Assembly (NCBI GenBank): GCA_903813345.2
Contig: CAIIXF020000001.1
Coordinates: 52,469,885 to 52,533,884, forward strand
Source of the DNA: Owenia fusiformis
Lineage: Eukaryota > Annelida > Polychaeta > Sabellida > Oweniidae
Direction of reading: 5' to 3'
DNA: 64,000 nucleotides
Of this stretch, positions 25,670-38,261 are shown one piece after another. The stretch's first letter is position 1. The number at the start of each line of letters is the position of its first letter. The notes beneath the pieces were generated by a model that was not told where the DNA came from, ran no database searches, and saw nothing but the letters and a program-made list of their open reading frames with translations. The position numbers and the translations under genes are program-made.

Positions 25670-26157
25670 CAGGGCTGTCAACTTGGGACCACCTAATATG
25701 AGTGACTTACAAATGTTGGACACCGAAGTCCAAATCTGAACACTTTTGTCCAAATTTTGAACACCTTTGGCCAACTTTTAAACACCTTTGGCCAAAGTTT
25801 GAGCACCTTTGCTAAACTTTTATCACCTCAAATTTTTCGCGCTCGCTACGCTCTCGATGTCGTCAACGGGGGGGGGGGGGGTAGGTACGAAAATTTCCAA
25901 TGAACATGCGTGACAATTATGGGATTCGCGTGACAAATCCGAACAAATTGCGTTCGTTTTTTTCCGACGTTCGTATTTTTACCGTATCATAAACATATTT
26001 TGAAATTTTTTTTACAGAAACATATTTGCGTGACAATTACCAGGTAAAATGCGTATTTGCGTGACATTTTGTGTCACGCAAAAAAAACTGGCGTGACTTC
26101 AAATTCTTCAGCAAATGCGTGACAAATACGCAAATTGCGGGACAGTTGACAGGCCTG
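25670..26157. mobile_element. hAT-like non-autonomous element
   Basis: TIRs CAGGGCTGTCAACT and the inverse of AGTTGACAGGCCTG are flanked by a 7-bp direct repeat TGTAATG (25663-25669 and 26158-26164). CAGGG-type ends with 7-8 bp duplications are characteristic of hAT elements. The interior has GCGTGACA/TGTCACGC hairpins and a G14 run at about 25869. A right-end remnant (GACAGTTGACAGGCCTG) recurs at about 58279-58295. Confidence 0.8.
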
Positions 26158-26171
26158 TGTAATGTAATAAT

Positions 26172-26680
26172 TGACATTAAGGTACAGCTGGAAAATAACA
26201 TTTTGGGAAAAATTGCCATACCTGCACATGTTATTTTCTGGTACAAAATATAGTATGAAGGCATGTACCCTTTGCATTCGTTTGAATTCACTTCTTAAAA
26301 GAGAGCTTCGTCTTCGTTTAACTAGACTCTGCACGCAGGGTAGAAGGCATGTGTTAATTTCCTTGCTTTTCAGGAAAGTATCATTACATTGTCTTCTTTT
26401 AGTATATCTGGTAAGAGGTAAACGGGAACTCCAGGAAATTCTGATATGTCATGCTTTCTATTTTTCAAAATTTTCTTTTAAAGTTTCCAGACAACACAGG
26501 AACTAACATTGACCAGTTCCCAGGTTTACCAAAAGTAGACAATGTAATGATACTTTCCTGAAAAAAGCAAGGAAATACACATATGCCTTCATACTTAATT
26601 TTGTACCAGAAAATAACATGTGCAGGTATAGCAATTTTCCCCAAAGTGTTATTTTCCAGCTGTACCTTCAGGTAAATGAT
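26172..26680. mobile_element. Foldback element with two-part arms
   Basis: The left arm holds GGTACAGCTGGAAAATAACA and CCTGCACATGTTATTTTCTG, then CAAGGAAATTAA-like and GGAAAGTATCATTACATTGT blocks. The right arm holds their reverse complements in reverse order (ACAATGTAATGATACTTTCC near 26536-26555; CAGAAAATAACATGTGCAGG near 26607-26626). Overlapping frames on both strands are a by-product of the palindrome, not genes. Confidence 0.75.
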
Positions 26681-26699
26681 TACATGATAACCATTACAC

Positions 26700-27604
26700 T
26701 TATTGACAGTGTTATAACTCCTCCCATCTGATGTGCTCAGATCATGCCTCAAAACATCAGAGCATGTTTCAGGTGAAACAGAAATTAAAGATGTTATCTA
26801 TGTATCAGAATGCTGTACAAGAACCATCAAATATCATTCACACTTTGAAGGCGCTTTTATTGAGACAATGGAATGGATAGACAAATCGGGAGAAAAATAC
26901 ATCAACAAGTCGCGGGTGGTATCAGTTTTAATCTCATGAAATCTGATATCACTTTGATCAAGGAATTGTTACTAATATTAAAAGTATTGAACTAGTTCAA
27001 ATCAAAAGCGTACGTATCAATCATGGACACAAAGATTTCGTATACATGAAGAATTAGAAATGCCACGATAAGCTCTTCAACCCCAGACCCTTCCCCCACA
27101 CCCCGAGCCCGACGTGCAACGTGAAAATATCTAGAAATAAGGCCGAGCAGACCTAGGGCAGAGTAGGCTAGCGTAAGTCACTTTGAAAACAGAGAGTAGT
27201 GAACGATAAAATGATATATTTAAATGATCGCCCATTTTTATGATCGTCACTTTACAGTAAGCTATTTTACATAAATGGTTTGATAAGTTACGATGGATAA
27301 ATTCATTGTGATTTGGCCTTGCAATGCAGCGCGGGTTTTGCAGTTCACGAGTGCAACTAGTTCAATTTGTATTTAACGAATGCGTGCACTAAATCATTGG
27401 TCAATTTGTTTTCACTGATGCATCAAAATTCAGAAGCTGAAGTTGGATAACGAATCACAGTAATTCAAATAAGTTAAATATGCAATTCAACTTCACCACA
27501 TCTTAGAGTTAACCAAGTCAAAATCAGGAATTATAACTATACATTGTTTTATGTGTCTCTGATGTACATCACGAGTGTCAAGTAGGCCTGACAAGACACG
27601 CACA
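26700..27604. other. Upstream region of the forkhead gene
   Basis: About 0.9 kb between the foldback element and the start codon of the forkhead-like gene. It should contain its promoter and 5' UTR, but no TATA box or splice-supported upstream exon could be assigned. The start codon at 27605 has an A at -3. Confidence 0.4.
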
Positions 27605-30600
27605 ATGGATATGGAGTCAGTGGAGCAGAATTATCGAAAACACATTCAAAATTTCGTCAGGATATATGAAAAGGATGCAACAGAGAACATAGAGCCTGGT
27701 GAAAATGGGAGAATGATTAATATTGATGAAACAGAGCAACCAAGATTGTGTCCCGCAGAACTGGCATTCTTGGCAATGCTGAGGTCACCAACATTCTGTT
27801 TACCAGTGTATCAAATCTTCAGGTAAGCTTTTGAAATGACAAATGTAAATGTTGTAGTGGGGGGTGTTCCTGAGACTTGATCTTGATGCAACATATTTTT
27901 ACTCAGAATAAATAAAGGTAGACCCACGGGGAGTTAAATCATCCCCTCTCCTATATAATAAGGCTACAGAATATAAGAAGGAGGGGTGACTTACTCCCCA
28001 TCCATGGGCTTTCAATTATTTCTAGTTGAAAGCCCATGGTAGACCCTATATATTATTCCACACTGAGGAAATAAATCATACTTGATTTTGTTCCTAATGC
28101 ATGTCTCTGATATTTGCTTGTAGCTATGTGAGAAGTAGATTTCCTTACTACAAAAAAATGGGTGATCACAAATGGGAATCTAATATTCGAAAAGTCCTTA
28201 CCAAAACTTCAGCACCATTCAGAAGACTTGACATTGCGATAAGGCCTGACTTTTGGACATTCGAGCCAGAGGCAATAATGAGTTTTGCCCGTGGTGATAT
28301 GAGATACAACAAATTTTGCCAGAGGGAGGCCAACAACAACCTAAGATGGGCTTGGCTACAGGTGAGTCATTTTTTGTCCTCATATTTATTGCAGGGACAT
28401 CCCACCACAGAATCCAGGTTGAATTTTTTTTCTCTTGCAAAGCACCAAAATTACTCATTTAAATTTGCAGAAAAAATGCCAAACATGGGGTGTTTAATTA
28501 CAGGGTGAGCCAAACAAAAGGTAACCCAAACAAACATTAATAACTCAGTCATCCAGCATAGGTTCAATGTTGTTCCATTCTCATAAGTTTCATTGGACTA
28601 TTCCCAATAGCCCCGATTTCATGGTCATTTTACAAAACAAATGCCGAAACTAGTCAAAATCACCCAATACAAGCCCCCAGAAGTTTAGCTTTGGACCTAT
28701 TCCAACCCTAGAAGCATCAGACAGTTGAAACAAGAGCTAAGAAGGAAACTCAGTGGTCTCCCCAGCATTAAAGCAAGTGGGCGCAGCACTCACCTGAGAT
28801 TTTTATCTGATCTGATCATTTATCATCCTTACTACAAAGGTATATAGTAATAGTAATTTAAGCATAAATGAAGTCCTTTGAAGAAGGATTCATTGATATC
28901 AGTAATAACATTTTCAAGTTAAAATTCTTTTGTTACTTCCATTGGATAAGCAACCAAAGCACATCTTTCTTGAATCTCTTCCGTTAATTAAATATGAAGT
29001 CATGCCCCAGCTTCACCCCCCCCCCCACTCTCCCTCCATCCTAGATCTACCCCTATATGACAGATAAATGATTTTCAAATATGAAGAAACAGGTTCAGAT
29101 TTACAACAATCATATCTATGTTATGAATCTCTCTTCAATGTTTAGCAAGGAGAAACAATAAACAATCTCTCAGATTTTATCAACTTCTAAAGAGCATTTT
29201 AAATGAATAATGTTCCTAATGTAAAGTTGACTAATGATAATGTCCCACCATGAGTGTTCTCAGAGAAAGTGTTGACGGTTAAAGTCAGGAACCATATTAA
29301 GACTAATTACTTTAATGTTCTTGTAATTTAAGAACTTCATAGGCTCGGGCCAGTAACACTAGTTAGAGTAACAATGTCAATACAATAAATTTAAATGACA
29401 ATGTCCATTTTACAAAAATGAAGAAACCATAAAAATTAAACTATATCCATTTCACATGCCATGCAAAGTACTTAAAGATACAGACACATGCAGTAAGAAA
29501 TGTTTGGATATATTTCTTGATATTCTTTGTTTAATAGGCCTATTTGAAAATTGAAACAGAGAAGTTGATCTACAATTTCATTGTTAGGAAAAAAGGCAAA
29601 CTAAAACAGTTCAATTGTTTGTTGTCTCTCTTGCCTCTCTTCACAGACTTATTATAATCCCATCATTTTGTGCCTTTTCCGAAGAACAGGGTTCATTGCA
29701 AGTATCGGATATTAAGAGGGGTCTGGAAAAGCAGAATGTAATCCCATTGGCTTTATTTGAATAAATGAAGAAAACAATTGAAACAATCATGTAGGAACAG
29801 TGCAGGAATAATCCTATCAAAGAAGTCTTGTCATAGTATATATAAGTTGTATTAAAATGTAAAAAAATCAGTTGCAAAATGTTTGTTTTTTATCACATAT
29901 AACATCCTATTCCTAACATCAGTTTTTCATAGAGAAATTATATATTCCATTAAGAATGAAGTACATGTACATGTATTAGTATAATGAAGTGATTGACTGT
30001 TTTTATGGCTTTAATGAGTATTGTCTCCTTTTTAGAAAAATTTGACTCGTCGCTTTTTTAATTCACATCAAAAATGTGAGCATTTTGTCTCAAGTTTTTT
30101 AGATTTCCCCTGGGCCTTCATCTCCCTGCTCGTGTGAACGTTTTTCTTGCCCTGTTGACACAAAAATTGCCTTGATCATTGTCTCACTGCACTCCACAGC
30201 CCTTTAAAATCATGGCAATGGGAGTTATATTCTATTTGTTAACAAATATAGAACACTGGCCATATCTATTATCATCCATGACCAAAGTTTTATGAATAAT
30301 ATTTTACTCTTGGTTCTGAAATGTTAAGTTTTCTAATATGAGGCCAATCTTTATAAATTAAGGTTGATATCACTTCTTAAAAGAGAGCATATATCATATC
30401 AGGGGCGGATCTGGGAACCAACAAGGGAGGGGGCCCAAATTTCAGGTCTAAGAAAAAGGCCCACTTTTTGGGGCCTTAAGGCCTATTTTGGGGCCCAATG
30501 TTTTTTCTTGGTCTACCCAGGGGGGGGGGCAGGCCCCCTCCCCTAGATCCGGCAGTGGATATTTACTCTTTTTAAGATAGCCTTGCCTAATCAGAATTAC

Positions 30601-33296
30601 TATTAGCTTCTGGGCCAGAAAGTAGCCTGTGCTTGACTATGTCAGTGAAGTGTAATCAGTGTACCTATTTGATTTGATTGATACATTTTCTGGGCATACA
30701 ACACTGACGGGCCTTAAATTTCCCCATAAATTCCTTCAGACTTCAAATATGCCCCCCCCCCACCCCTTCTTGGTTCCTGGATCTGCCCCTGAACAATGAT
30801 TTTTCCTATCTGGTGCTATCTCAGAAGTCCTCCAGGGTACACTATATGTTTCACTCTGATAACAATCTGGTGTTAGGATTAGACCTTTGAAATGCTGCCA
30901 TCTTTGGAATAAGTAAATATTTCTTCAAATTTCTTTGACAGAATTAAATGAATCATATATCTGACACTTAAATTTACAATCATCACCACTTTCATTCCAG
31001 TTAAATGGACCCCTCCACCCCCCCCCCTTCCAATCTTAAATGGTCAGCAGATACAGGTGGTCATAAAGTAAGATCAAATTTTTGTAAACATTAATGAATC
31101 CAACCTTTTTTTCTCATAGAATGTTGATCTAGTAATTATAAATACACAAAATTACTTTCAGCACGTTTCATTTAGAATTCTGCATTTTATGGTAACCATG
31201 GCAACCCATGTCGAGCGTACCCAAAGCAGTCAAAAAAAGAAAGAAAATATTATGATGTTTTCTTTCTTAATGGTTTTATACTTTTGAAATACCACCATAT
31301 TTTGTTATATTCAATGCATTCTTGTTTTCTCAGATGTTTATTTAAGGTGTTCTTTATATTTGCTCTTATATTCAACACATTTTTTGGTGATGTTTGATTT
31401 GGTTCACGAACACATGTCTGAATCCCATTGGCAAGAAAAGACTAGAGTTGGTAGATCACTTCATCCTGCATTGGGATAATGCACCTTACCATACAACAAA
31501 AAGCAATTGACCTTTTTCCATATAAATGAAAAATAGATGGCATCATAGGATACATGTAAATGTATTGCCAGTCACTCAATTTCTTGATTTAACAAGTAAT
31601 TCCATTTGGATCAACTTAAAACACCATTGGAATGTAACTACATGATCTTATGACATGTGGATTGTGATTTCACATTAACATTGTAATCCTTGTAAGAGTA
31701 AATGAACCTTTAAAGGTTTTTCAACATTGTGTCAATGGGGATTTAGCATGACCTTTTTTAGACAGCTAGAAAATCATTAGAATTTGAATAAAGGTAAATA
31801 ACGGTGCAAATCAAAGTTGTTTTGATAGAACATTGCACACAGAATTCAAATATGCCATCAAATGGAAGTAGGTGTTACTCTTTAATGGTCAAAAATGCAG
31901 ATCTCCTCAAATCTCATTAAATACGAGACTTTAAAGAGATTTCAAAGCTATATGGAAAAGGGACCATTGGAAAGCATGGGGATGGAACAACTAAACTAAA
32001 CTGGGAATGGCCCCTAACTCACCAAACATGGCTCCCTAAGACTTTTATTTCTGTGGGGACTTAAAATCTGAACTATGGGGACAATTTCTCAATTTGTATT
32101 TATTATAAATTCATGAACCACTTTAAGTAAGTTTTTAAGTTGGTTAATAATAAATAAAAAAGAATATAGTATAGTACTACTAAATGTATGATGTAGTTCC
32201 AGATCATCCATTGAATATGTTTTTCCATATTTCTTTCCAGGTTCCGAATGCTCAGCAGATTTGGAGTAAAATTACCGAGTGTGTACATTGCCACATTACC
32301 TCATCAATTGAGCAGTTAGATGCTGACCCAGAGGGGTACGTAGATGCACATCATGTAGAAATGGGTGACATTGAAAACTCAGAGAAACTGAACAGTAAGT
32401 GCCGTACAATCACCCAACGAATGGCACCTAAGTCGACAATGAAGTACCTACCTACATATAACATTAAGACAAAGGAATATGAGTACCCATCAGAGGTGGT
32501 TGATCCAACAAAGGAAGATGTTTGTGAGATGGTCACCAATTATTCCGCAATGGTGACCAAATCGTGTTTATCTCGTACAGTACAAACACCCATTAAGTTC
32601 CAGGCCATCCGTGTCCCATGTGAGATCATGAACATAGGCTCTGTGTACAACAGAAGAGTCATTGTACTGAAAAGCAATAAACATGAACGACAACGAGAAG
32701 GAGTGAACAGAACAGCTCCCTATCACATTAGCAGAGACAGAGCTAAGCCATCTCACAGGCTTACTCACAACCAACTTGAGAGAGAAATACAGGATGAGAG
32801 TATAGATCCCCCAATCAATATGCCATACATACCTTATGACGATGAAGATCCTTATAATGATGAAGAGTCTTACTATGATGAAGATCCTAATCTTCATGAT
32901 GACATAGATCCTGTATCCCTCAGTGACTCTCCCATTACAGAACCACTCGAGCTGTCGCATACATATAGCCTTTCAGTCCCTAGTCACCCAACATCACATG
33001 AGACAATTGTGCCTAAGGTCACTGAGCCTGTAGAACTGTACTCTCCAACAGAAAATGATGTATTCAGATGGGAAGATGTGGACAGTATTGTCCCAACTGT
33101 GCCAAAAGAGGAAATCCATGACGGAGACATTTGTGTCAGTCAAATCCAGCCAATTCCATACTTTAACAGCACATTCTCTGGCAAAGTTCATATTGTTCCA
33201 GTGTCAAGCAATAGTTCCAGCTGTGTCTGCTTCTCAGATTGCTGTTTTTCACCTGAATGCAGCACAGATAAACTGTTTGATGATCTGCTTATATAA
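27605..33296 (+). CDS. Divergent forkhead (winged-helix) domain protein
   Basis: Three exons join in phase: 27605-27822 (donor AG/GTAAGC), 28124-28361 (acceptor GCTTGTAG, donor CAG/GTGAGT) and 32241-33296 (acceptor TTTCTTTCCAG, stop TAA). The protein is 503 residues. Residues ~48-140 read like a forkhead domain: CPAELAFLAMLRSP matches helix 1 (PYSYIALIAMAI.SP), then FSYVRSRFPYYK, KWESNIRKVL and DFWTFEPEA match the FPYY, WQNSIRHNL and YWTLDPEA blocks. The recognition helix is unusual, with IRKVLTKTSAPF in place of IRHNLSLN.CF. The long third exon (residues 153-503) is rich in D, E, P, S and T, with acidic tyrosine repeats such as DDEDPYNDEESYYDEDP near residues 350-375; this could be a transactivation or degradation region. 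The expected role is a nuclear transcription factor. The subfamily is not assignable by eye. Confidence 0.75.
27823..28123. other. Intron 1 of the forkhead-like gene
   Basis: 301-bp GT-AG intron splitting the winged-helix domain between helix 1 and the FPYY block. It contains a small inverted repeat, GAAAGCCCATGG against CCATGGGCTTTC, around 28006-28041. Confidence 0.6.
28362..32240. other. Intron 2 of the forkhead-like gene (3.9 kb)
   Basis: The intron contains a left-end-only element (CAGGGTGAGCCAAACAAAAG at about 28502), the GGCGGAT element at 30400-30557, and C-rich runs near 28995, 30744 and 31018. No further coding exon is seen, and the 28361-to-32241 junction is in phase without one. 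Confidence 0.55.
30400..30557. mobile_element. GGCGGAT-type TIR element, copy 2 (internally deleted)
   Basis: It starts CAGGGGCGGATCTGGGAACC exactly like the 24576 copy and ends ATCCGGCAGTG. At 158 bp against 331 bp it lacks much of the interior but keeps the GGCCCAAATTTCAGGTCT and GGGGCCTTAAGGCCT blocks. Confidence 0.8.
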
Positions 33297-33690
33297 ATCA
33301 CAACATGCTTTAGACAAACCCCTAATCACAGGGTGCCCACAAGGTTCTGTATGGACAATTTTTAAAGAAAAAAATACTTTAAGAAATCTAAAAAGTTTAC
33401 ATTTTAAATTTTAATGCAATTGGGGACAATTATCCATTTGAAAGGCAAAAGAGATATTAAAAATAGCTATATTCCAATAGCCTCTTGAGAGCACCCTGAA
33501 TCAGGTCTTTTCCACAATTCATTTTTGAATCTCTTGGAATGTAGGAAACAGGGGACAGGAAAGGATGTGATTGCAGTATACACATTTGAAGCAATCCACA
33601 AATTGCAACATTTGAACCATTTGTACATAAGTCATTTTATATTTTTATATACTCACTGTACATACAGTTTATAGCAAAAGTGTATTTATT
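33297..33690. other. 3' flank / probable 3' UTR of the forkhead-like gene
   Basis: The best near poly(A) signal is ATTAAA at 33456-33461. A canonical AATAAA at 33828-33833 lies within the next transposon. Neither can be chosen from sequence alone. Confidence 0.35.
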
Positions 33691-34094
33691 ATCCCAACGA
33701 ACAAAGATCGATAGGGATAAAGATTCATCCATCTATCTGTCATCTGAAACTCAAATGCTGATGGACATATTTTCATCATATCTGGTGGAAAGTTGTATAT
33801 TGATTTTATGAAAATAATGTTCACAAAAATAAAAGTGTTGAGCATTAATTTTGGTAGTTTATCCTATACCCATTAGCCAACCCATTCAGAGTTCATCAGT
33901 GAAATACGGTCGACTTTCTATATTTAGTCATTTCCTCGGACATCACCGCATAGTTAATGAGGACGCATTTAGCATGTGTTGGGGCGGGGCTGCTAAACTG
34001 TTATATAGTCTATACTAGGCAGAGGGTAGTTTATAGTAACTAGACTCTGCGCACAGTAGGGTACATTTCAGATTCACAATTAATTTGTTGGGAT
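33691..34094. mobile_element. ATCCCAACGAACAAA-type TIR element, copy 1
   Basis: The left end ATCCCAACGAACAAAG is matched by the inverse right end TTGTTGGGAT. Both ends are shared with the longer copy at 35560-36322. Right after it comes TTGCAACTCCCTGGAGTTGCC, as next to the other copies. No transposase frame. Confidence 0.65.
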
Positions 34095-34756
34095 TTGCAA
34101 CTCCCTGGAGTTGCCATTTTCTATTTTTCTATAGTGCAAGGAACACTTGTCATGATATTTGTTATATCTGTCATGTCTATGCCAGAAGGATTTTTGGAGT
34201 TCTTTCTCATTTAACTGACTGAACTAAATCTGAACAGTAATGTGAACAACATAAAACATTGCCTTGGGATAATGCTTGCATCCCTCAGGTACTGGTGCAT
34301 ATTTTATGGCATTTAATTGTTTCAGTAAATCTGGATCACATTCTTACTTTAAGGACAACTGAAATAGCTGCAAAAATGTGGTTTTCTCCGTTGTAAGCCC
34401 AACGTAGAGTTCTTGCGATTGCCATTATAAAATAAATGTTAGATAACTGCTAACGGTCATAGATAACGAACTGATAACTGATCGATCAAATTGGCCCCCA
34501 GTGATTAGTAACGTCATATACAAAATATAGCTTTGGTTTATTGGTTCCTTAGTAATCACAACGTCACGACAACCATAGGATTGCTATGATTGCTATGCTA
34601 TAACGATCGTTAGAGTGAACTTATTTTCACACTACTGATGAGAAAACATGTCCAAATACATTTATCAAAAAATTTCCTTTAGGTTAAAAATACCATTTCA
34701 TATCTGCTTTAACTTTAAACCATATTTACACTGTTCATATGGTTTCCAGTCCCTGT

Positions 34757-35159
34757 AACAGGGTGTCCAAAAAACAGTACTGAACAAAAGTTAATTAACT
34801 CATCCAATCTTGCATATACTGCTTGGAAATTTGATAATTATTCAGTTGATTCAATGTGAATTTGGTGGTGAAAGTTTGATAATCATCTGCCTTTTGAGTG
34901 AAAAACTACATTATCTTACAAATCATGCTCCAAGTGGGCACCTCTCTCTTTATGCAAAATTAAATATAGAGAGGAGAGATGCCCACTAGGAGCATGTTTT
35001 ATTATGCTACTGTAGATTTTCACTCATAGACAGATTATCATCAAACTTTCACAATGAAATCCATAGCTAAATAATTCTGAAACTTCGAGGCAGAATATTC
35101 AAGATTGTCCGAGTTAATCAACTTTTTCTTCAGTCTTGTTATGTTTTGGACACCTTGTT
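34757..35159. mobile_element. Foldback MITE with GGGTGTCCAAAA ends
   Basis: Ends AACAGGGTGTCCAAAA and TTTTGGACACCTTGTT. The arms pair over most of their length: AGTTAATTAACTC with GAGTTAATCAACT, AAAGTTTGATAATCATCTG with its inverse, and CATGCTCCAAGTGGGCA with TGCCCACTAGGAGCATG. The centre is near 34955. Confidence 0.8.
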
Positions 35160-35559
35160 CAAAAAATCCATCTGACTAGGGGGTGATAGATAAAATTGAG
35201 AATATTATAACCAATTCCATATTATATATTTAGCTTCTCACTCATCTCATGAAGATCTGGATATTGGGATTATATTGTGGCCACATATCCCTCTCAATTT
35301 TTCAGAACATATAGATTATGTAATTACACATACAATGCTAAACTATTATAGCTATATCTTAAATTAATTTTGAGATACGGTTGCCATTGTAAGCTGTATT
35401 TAGGGTAGGCAGGTCAGTTAAATTATAACATATAAAATAGATCAATTTGTAATTCAATTGTTCCTCAGTACCTTTTTTAAGCGGATCAAATGCATCTCAG
35501 GTCATTGCCAACTATTCATTGAACTGTTCCATACCCCATTTTGCCCTTGTTTGCTGATT
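35160..35559. other. Intergenic, no feature recognised
   Basis: The block around 35320-35370 (AATTACACATACAATGCTAA) reappears in inverse orientation at about 36531-36585, so the next element sits inside a larger inverted pair. No gene. Confidence 0.45.
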
Positions 35560-36322
35560 ATCCCAACGAACAAAGTTCGAAAGGGATATGGTGAAGCCCT
35601 CCATCCGTCTGATCTATATATTACAAGATGTCCGTCAGTCAGTCAGTCAGTCCGTCTGTCCGTCTGTCCGGAAGATAACTCAAATACTAGTTGACGGATT
35701 TTCTTCATATTTAGTGGAAAGATGTATATTGGTGAATATCTTACACAAAAAAATTTTTTTAAAGATGGCCGCCGCTTTAAACATGACGGGACTTTTTCGC
35801 TAAAATCATAAATTTTTCATTCTAAACCAAAGTAATTAATATTATTGTTTGAAATTTTGGTAGTATATTCACAACATTTATCTATTTCACATATATTCTG
35901 TGTTTTCATCCTGACCCCCAGGGGCCGTGTATGGGGGGGACAGGAAAACAAAAATTTTCGCTAATTTTTAGATCTTTCTGAAGTATAGCTTTATTATACT
36001 CAAATGAAAGGCAATTAAGAGTAGATTGCAAATATTGCATCTTTTTTCTGATTCGAGCCTCGTAAAATTCAAAATGGCTGTCTAATGTATGATTTCGCTA
36101 TAATTTTTCTACCCTTCAAAGTATGGCTATATTATACTCAAATTGAAGGAATTTTTGAGTAGATCACAATTATGGTATTATTTTTCAGATTTGTACCTCA
36201 GAAAATTCAAAATGGCTGCTTTGCAGGAATTCGCAATTCTAAAATCTAATTTTTTAAATTTTAACCAAAGTTATGAGTATAATTGATTGGAATTCGGTAA
36301 TTGATATTTTGTTCGTTGGGAT
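35560..36322. mobile_element. ATCCCAACGAACAAA-type TIR element, copy 2
   Basis: The left end ATCCCAACGAACAAAG and the right end TTTTGTTCGTTGGGAT form TIRs around 763 bp. Near the left end is a (CAGT)n/(CCGTCTGT)n microsatellite. The interior repeats AATTCAAAATGGCTG twice. A right-end remnant lies near 37207-37240 (TTTGTTCAGTGGGATTTCCT). No transposase frame. Confidence 0.75.
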
Positions 36323-38260
36323 TTGCTACTCCATGAAGTTGCCGTTATCTAGTTTCCATTTTGCTAATAAACATTTGTTTAGCAACAAACAACGAACAAC
36401 AATACCAAACTATTTTAAAAAAATGTATGATTTCCGCATGCTTTAAAATGATTAACATGTTATTGATAGTTTATAGGTTATAACTTAATTGACCTACCTA
36501 CCCTTATACAGATTACCATGGCAACGTTGCCTCTTGATTAATTTAAGATATAGCTATAATATTTTAGCATTGTATGTGTAATTACATGTTCTGAAAAATA
36601 AGAGGGATATGTGAAAAATCACAAAATGAGAGCATTTCTTTCAAAATATATGGATTGCCCCTTGTATACCTGCCTGAGGGCAAGAGGTAATGATTATGTT
36701 TGAGGATAATCCAATATCCCAAACCTCATATCGAGTAAATTCTATATACAACATCATGTATACTTTTAGTTTAGTTGTCATATTTTACATATACAGTGCA
36801 AAACTGTAAAGTTCAATTATTTAGATGTAAACTTACTGTTTCGTGTTTCAAGTAGGCAACAATTTTTGCTATGAAGCTGTAGTCATTAATTTTTTTAATC
36901 ATAAACATTTACTTTATATTTGGTGTATTTGTAGTTCTTGAAAGTTGAACGGTATTTCCTAGTATAGTATTAGTATTGTATACTAGTTGTATTTTAAACT
37001 TGCACTGTTTCCTTTGTAAGACATTTGGCAAGTCTCAGCTTGGCACTAGAACAGCACTCTAGATCCATGCTCAAGGGATAAAGTAGTCATTTCAAGTAAT
37101 TTTCATCTGCTTAAATGTCTTCTTGTTTTGAACCCACCTAGTTCTGGAAAATTGCAAATTCTATCATATTATGTTAAAAATGACAAGTTATTTGATAGAA
37201 TATGTTTTGTTCAGTGGGATTTCCTACTCCAAAGAGTTGCTGTTTTTCTAGTTACTTATTGGACACTCATGTGTAAAATGGCTCTAGGAACATGTGAGTG
37301 ACATGTGTAAAATGAAAGATCCGTTGATAATGAAGAAAATGATATAAAAATCAGAGAATAAGTTCTTGAGTTATTGTTTCAAAAATATTTTTCTGTAAAT
37401 TGAAGCAGTTGCCTCAATTGGTTAAGACATGTAACATGTAAGAGCTAGTTACACCTATGTATACAACAGCAACAGAATTGAACATAATTTGGAATAAATA
37501 CAGTCGAAAGTTGCATTGTCAGTAAATTGTAAATTGCATTATTAGTATTTAATCCTTATCCCAAGAAAAAGCTTTATGTTAGTGCAATAAAAATATTAAA
37601 CATTATGAACAGTAGAAACGTATTACTAAAAGAATCACACAGAAACATCTTTCCAATGGTATATCATATTTGTTATAAAAACATGTAGGCTATTTGAGCA
37701 AAAGAACTGTAAGGATGGTATTAGTGGTCTACTGTGCGACAACAATCTCAGGAAAACTGCTTACAATTACCATGAATAGGAATATGGAAAGTAAAATTGT
37801 GAAGAAAGAATTACTATTCAGCAGTTCTGCAAAATAATCCTGTTTGGATTTAGTTTTTGTGCAATGTAAATTTCTTGAAGATGATTCATCAGAATAAAAT
37901 ATGATTAAGGCTATAATGTTGATTGTATTTTGATTTATTAAATGTATGAACACCAATTAATGTAGTACATGCATGTACAATACACAATAACTACATGCAT
38001 ATGAGGGGTGTTCAATAATGTTCTCATTACCACATTTTTGAACTAATCAGCTCAAAAAAGAAAGAAATGTATGTGTTTAAATACTGGCTAATTAATCACA
38101 TTCACATGTGTTCACGTTTCAACGTTTGATAAACATCCAATGGAAATGGAGTTTAATTTTGGGATTGGGAAAACGTGTTCACATCTAGAGGTGTTCAGAT
38201 ATACAGGTTTCGCTGTCTGACTGTGCTTACATTGGAATTGATTATTGAGACCTTCATTAT
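36323..38260. other. Intergenic, no gene supported
   Basis: AT-rich sequence with a right-end remnant of the preceding element family near 37207-37240 and a GGGGTGTTCAATAATG motif at about 38005 that resembles the start of the next element. No splice-supported exon was found. Confidence 0.4.
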
Positions 38261-38261
38261 A

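Noticed and set aside
26037-26752. Four to five frames of 60-111 codons on both strands
   Set aside because: They fall within a hAT-like element end and a foldback; mirrored frames are a by-product of the palindrome.
32568-33191. Minus-strand frames of 65-130 codons
   Set aside because: They are antisense shadows of the forkhead gene's third exon.
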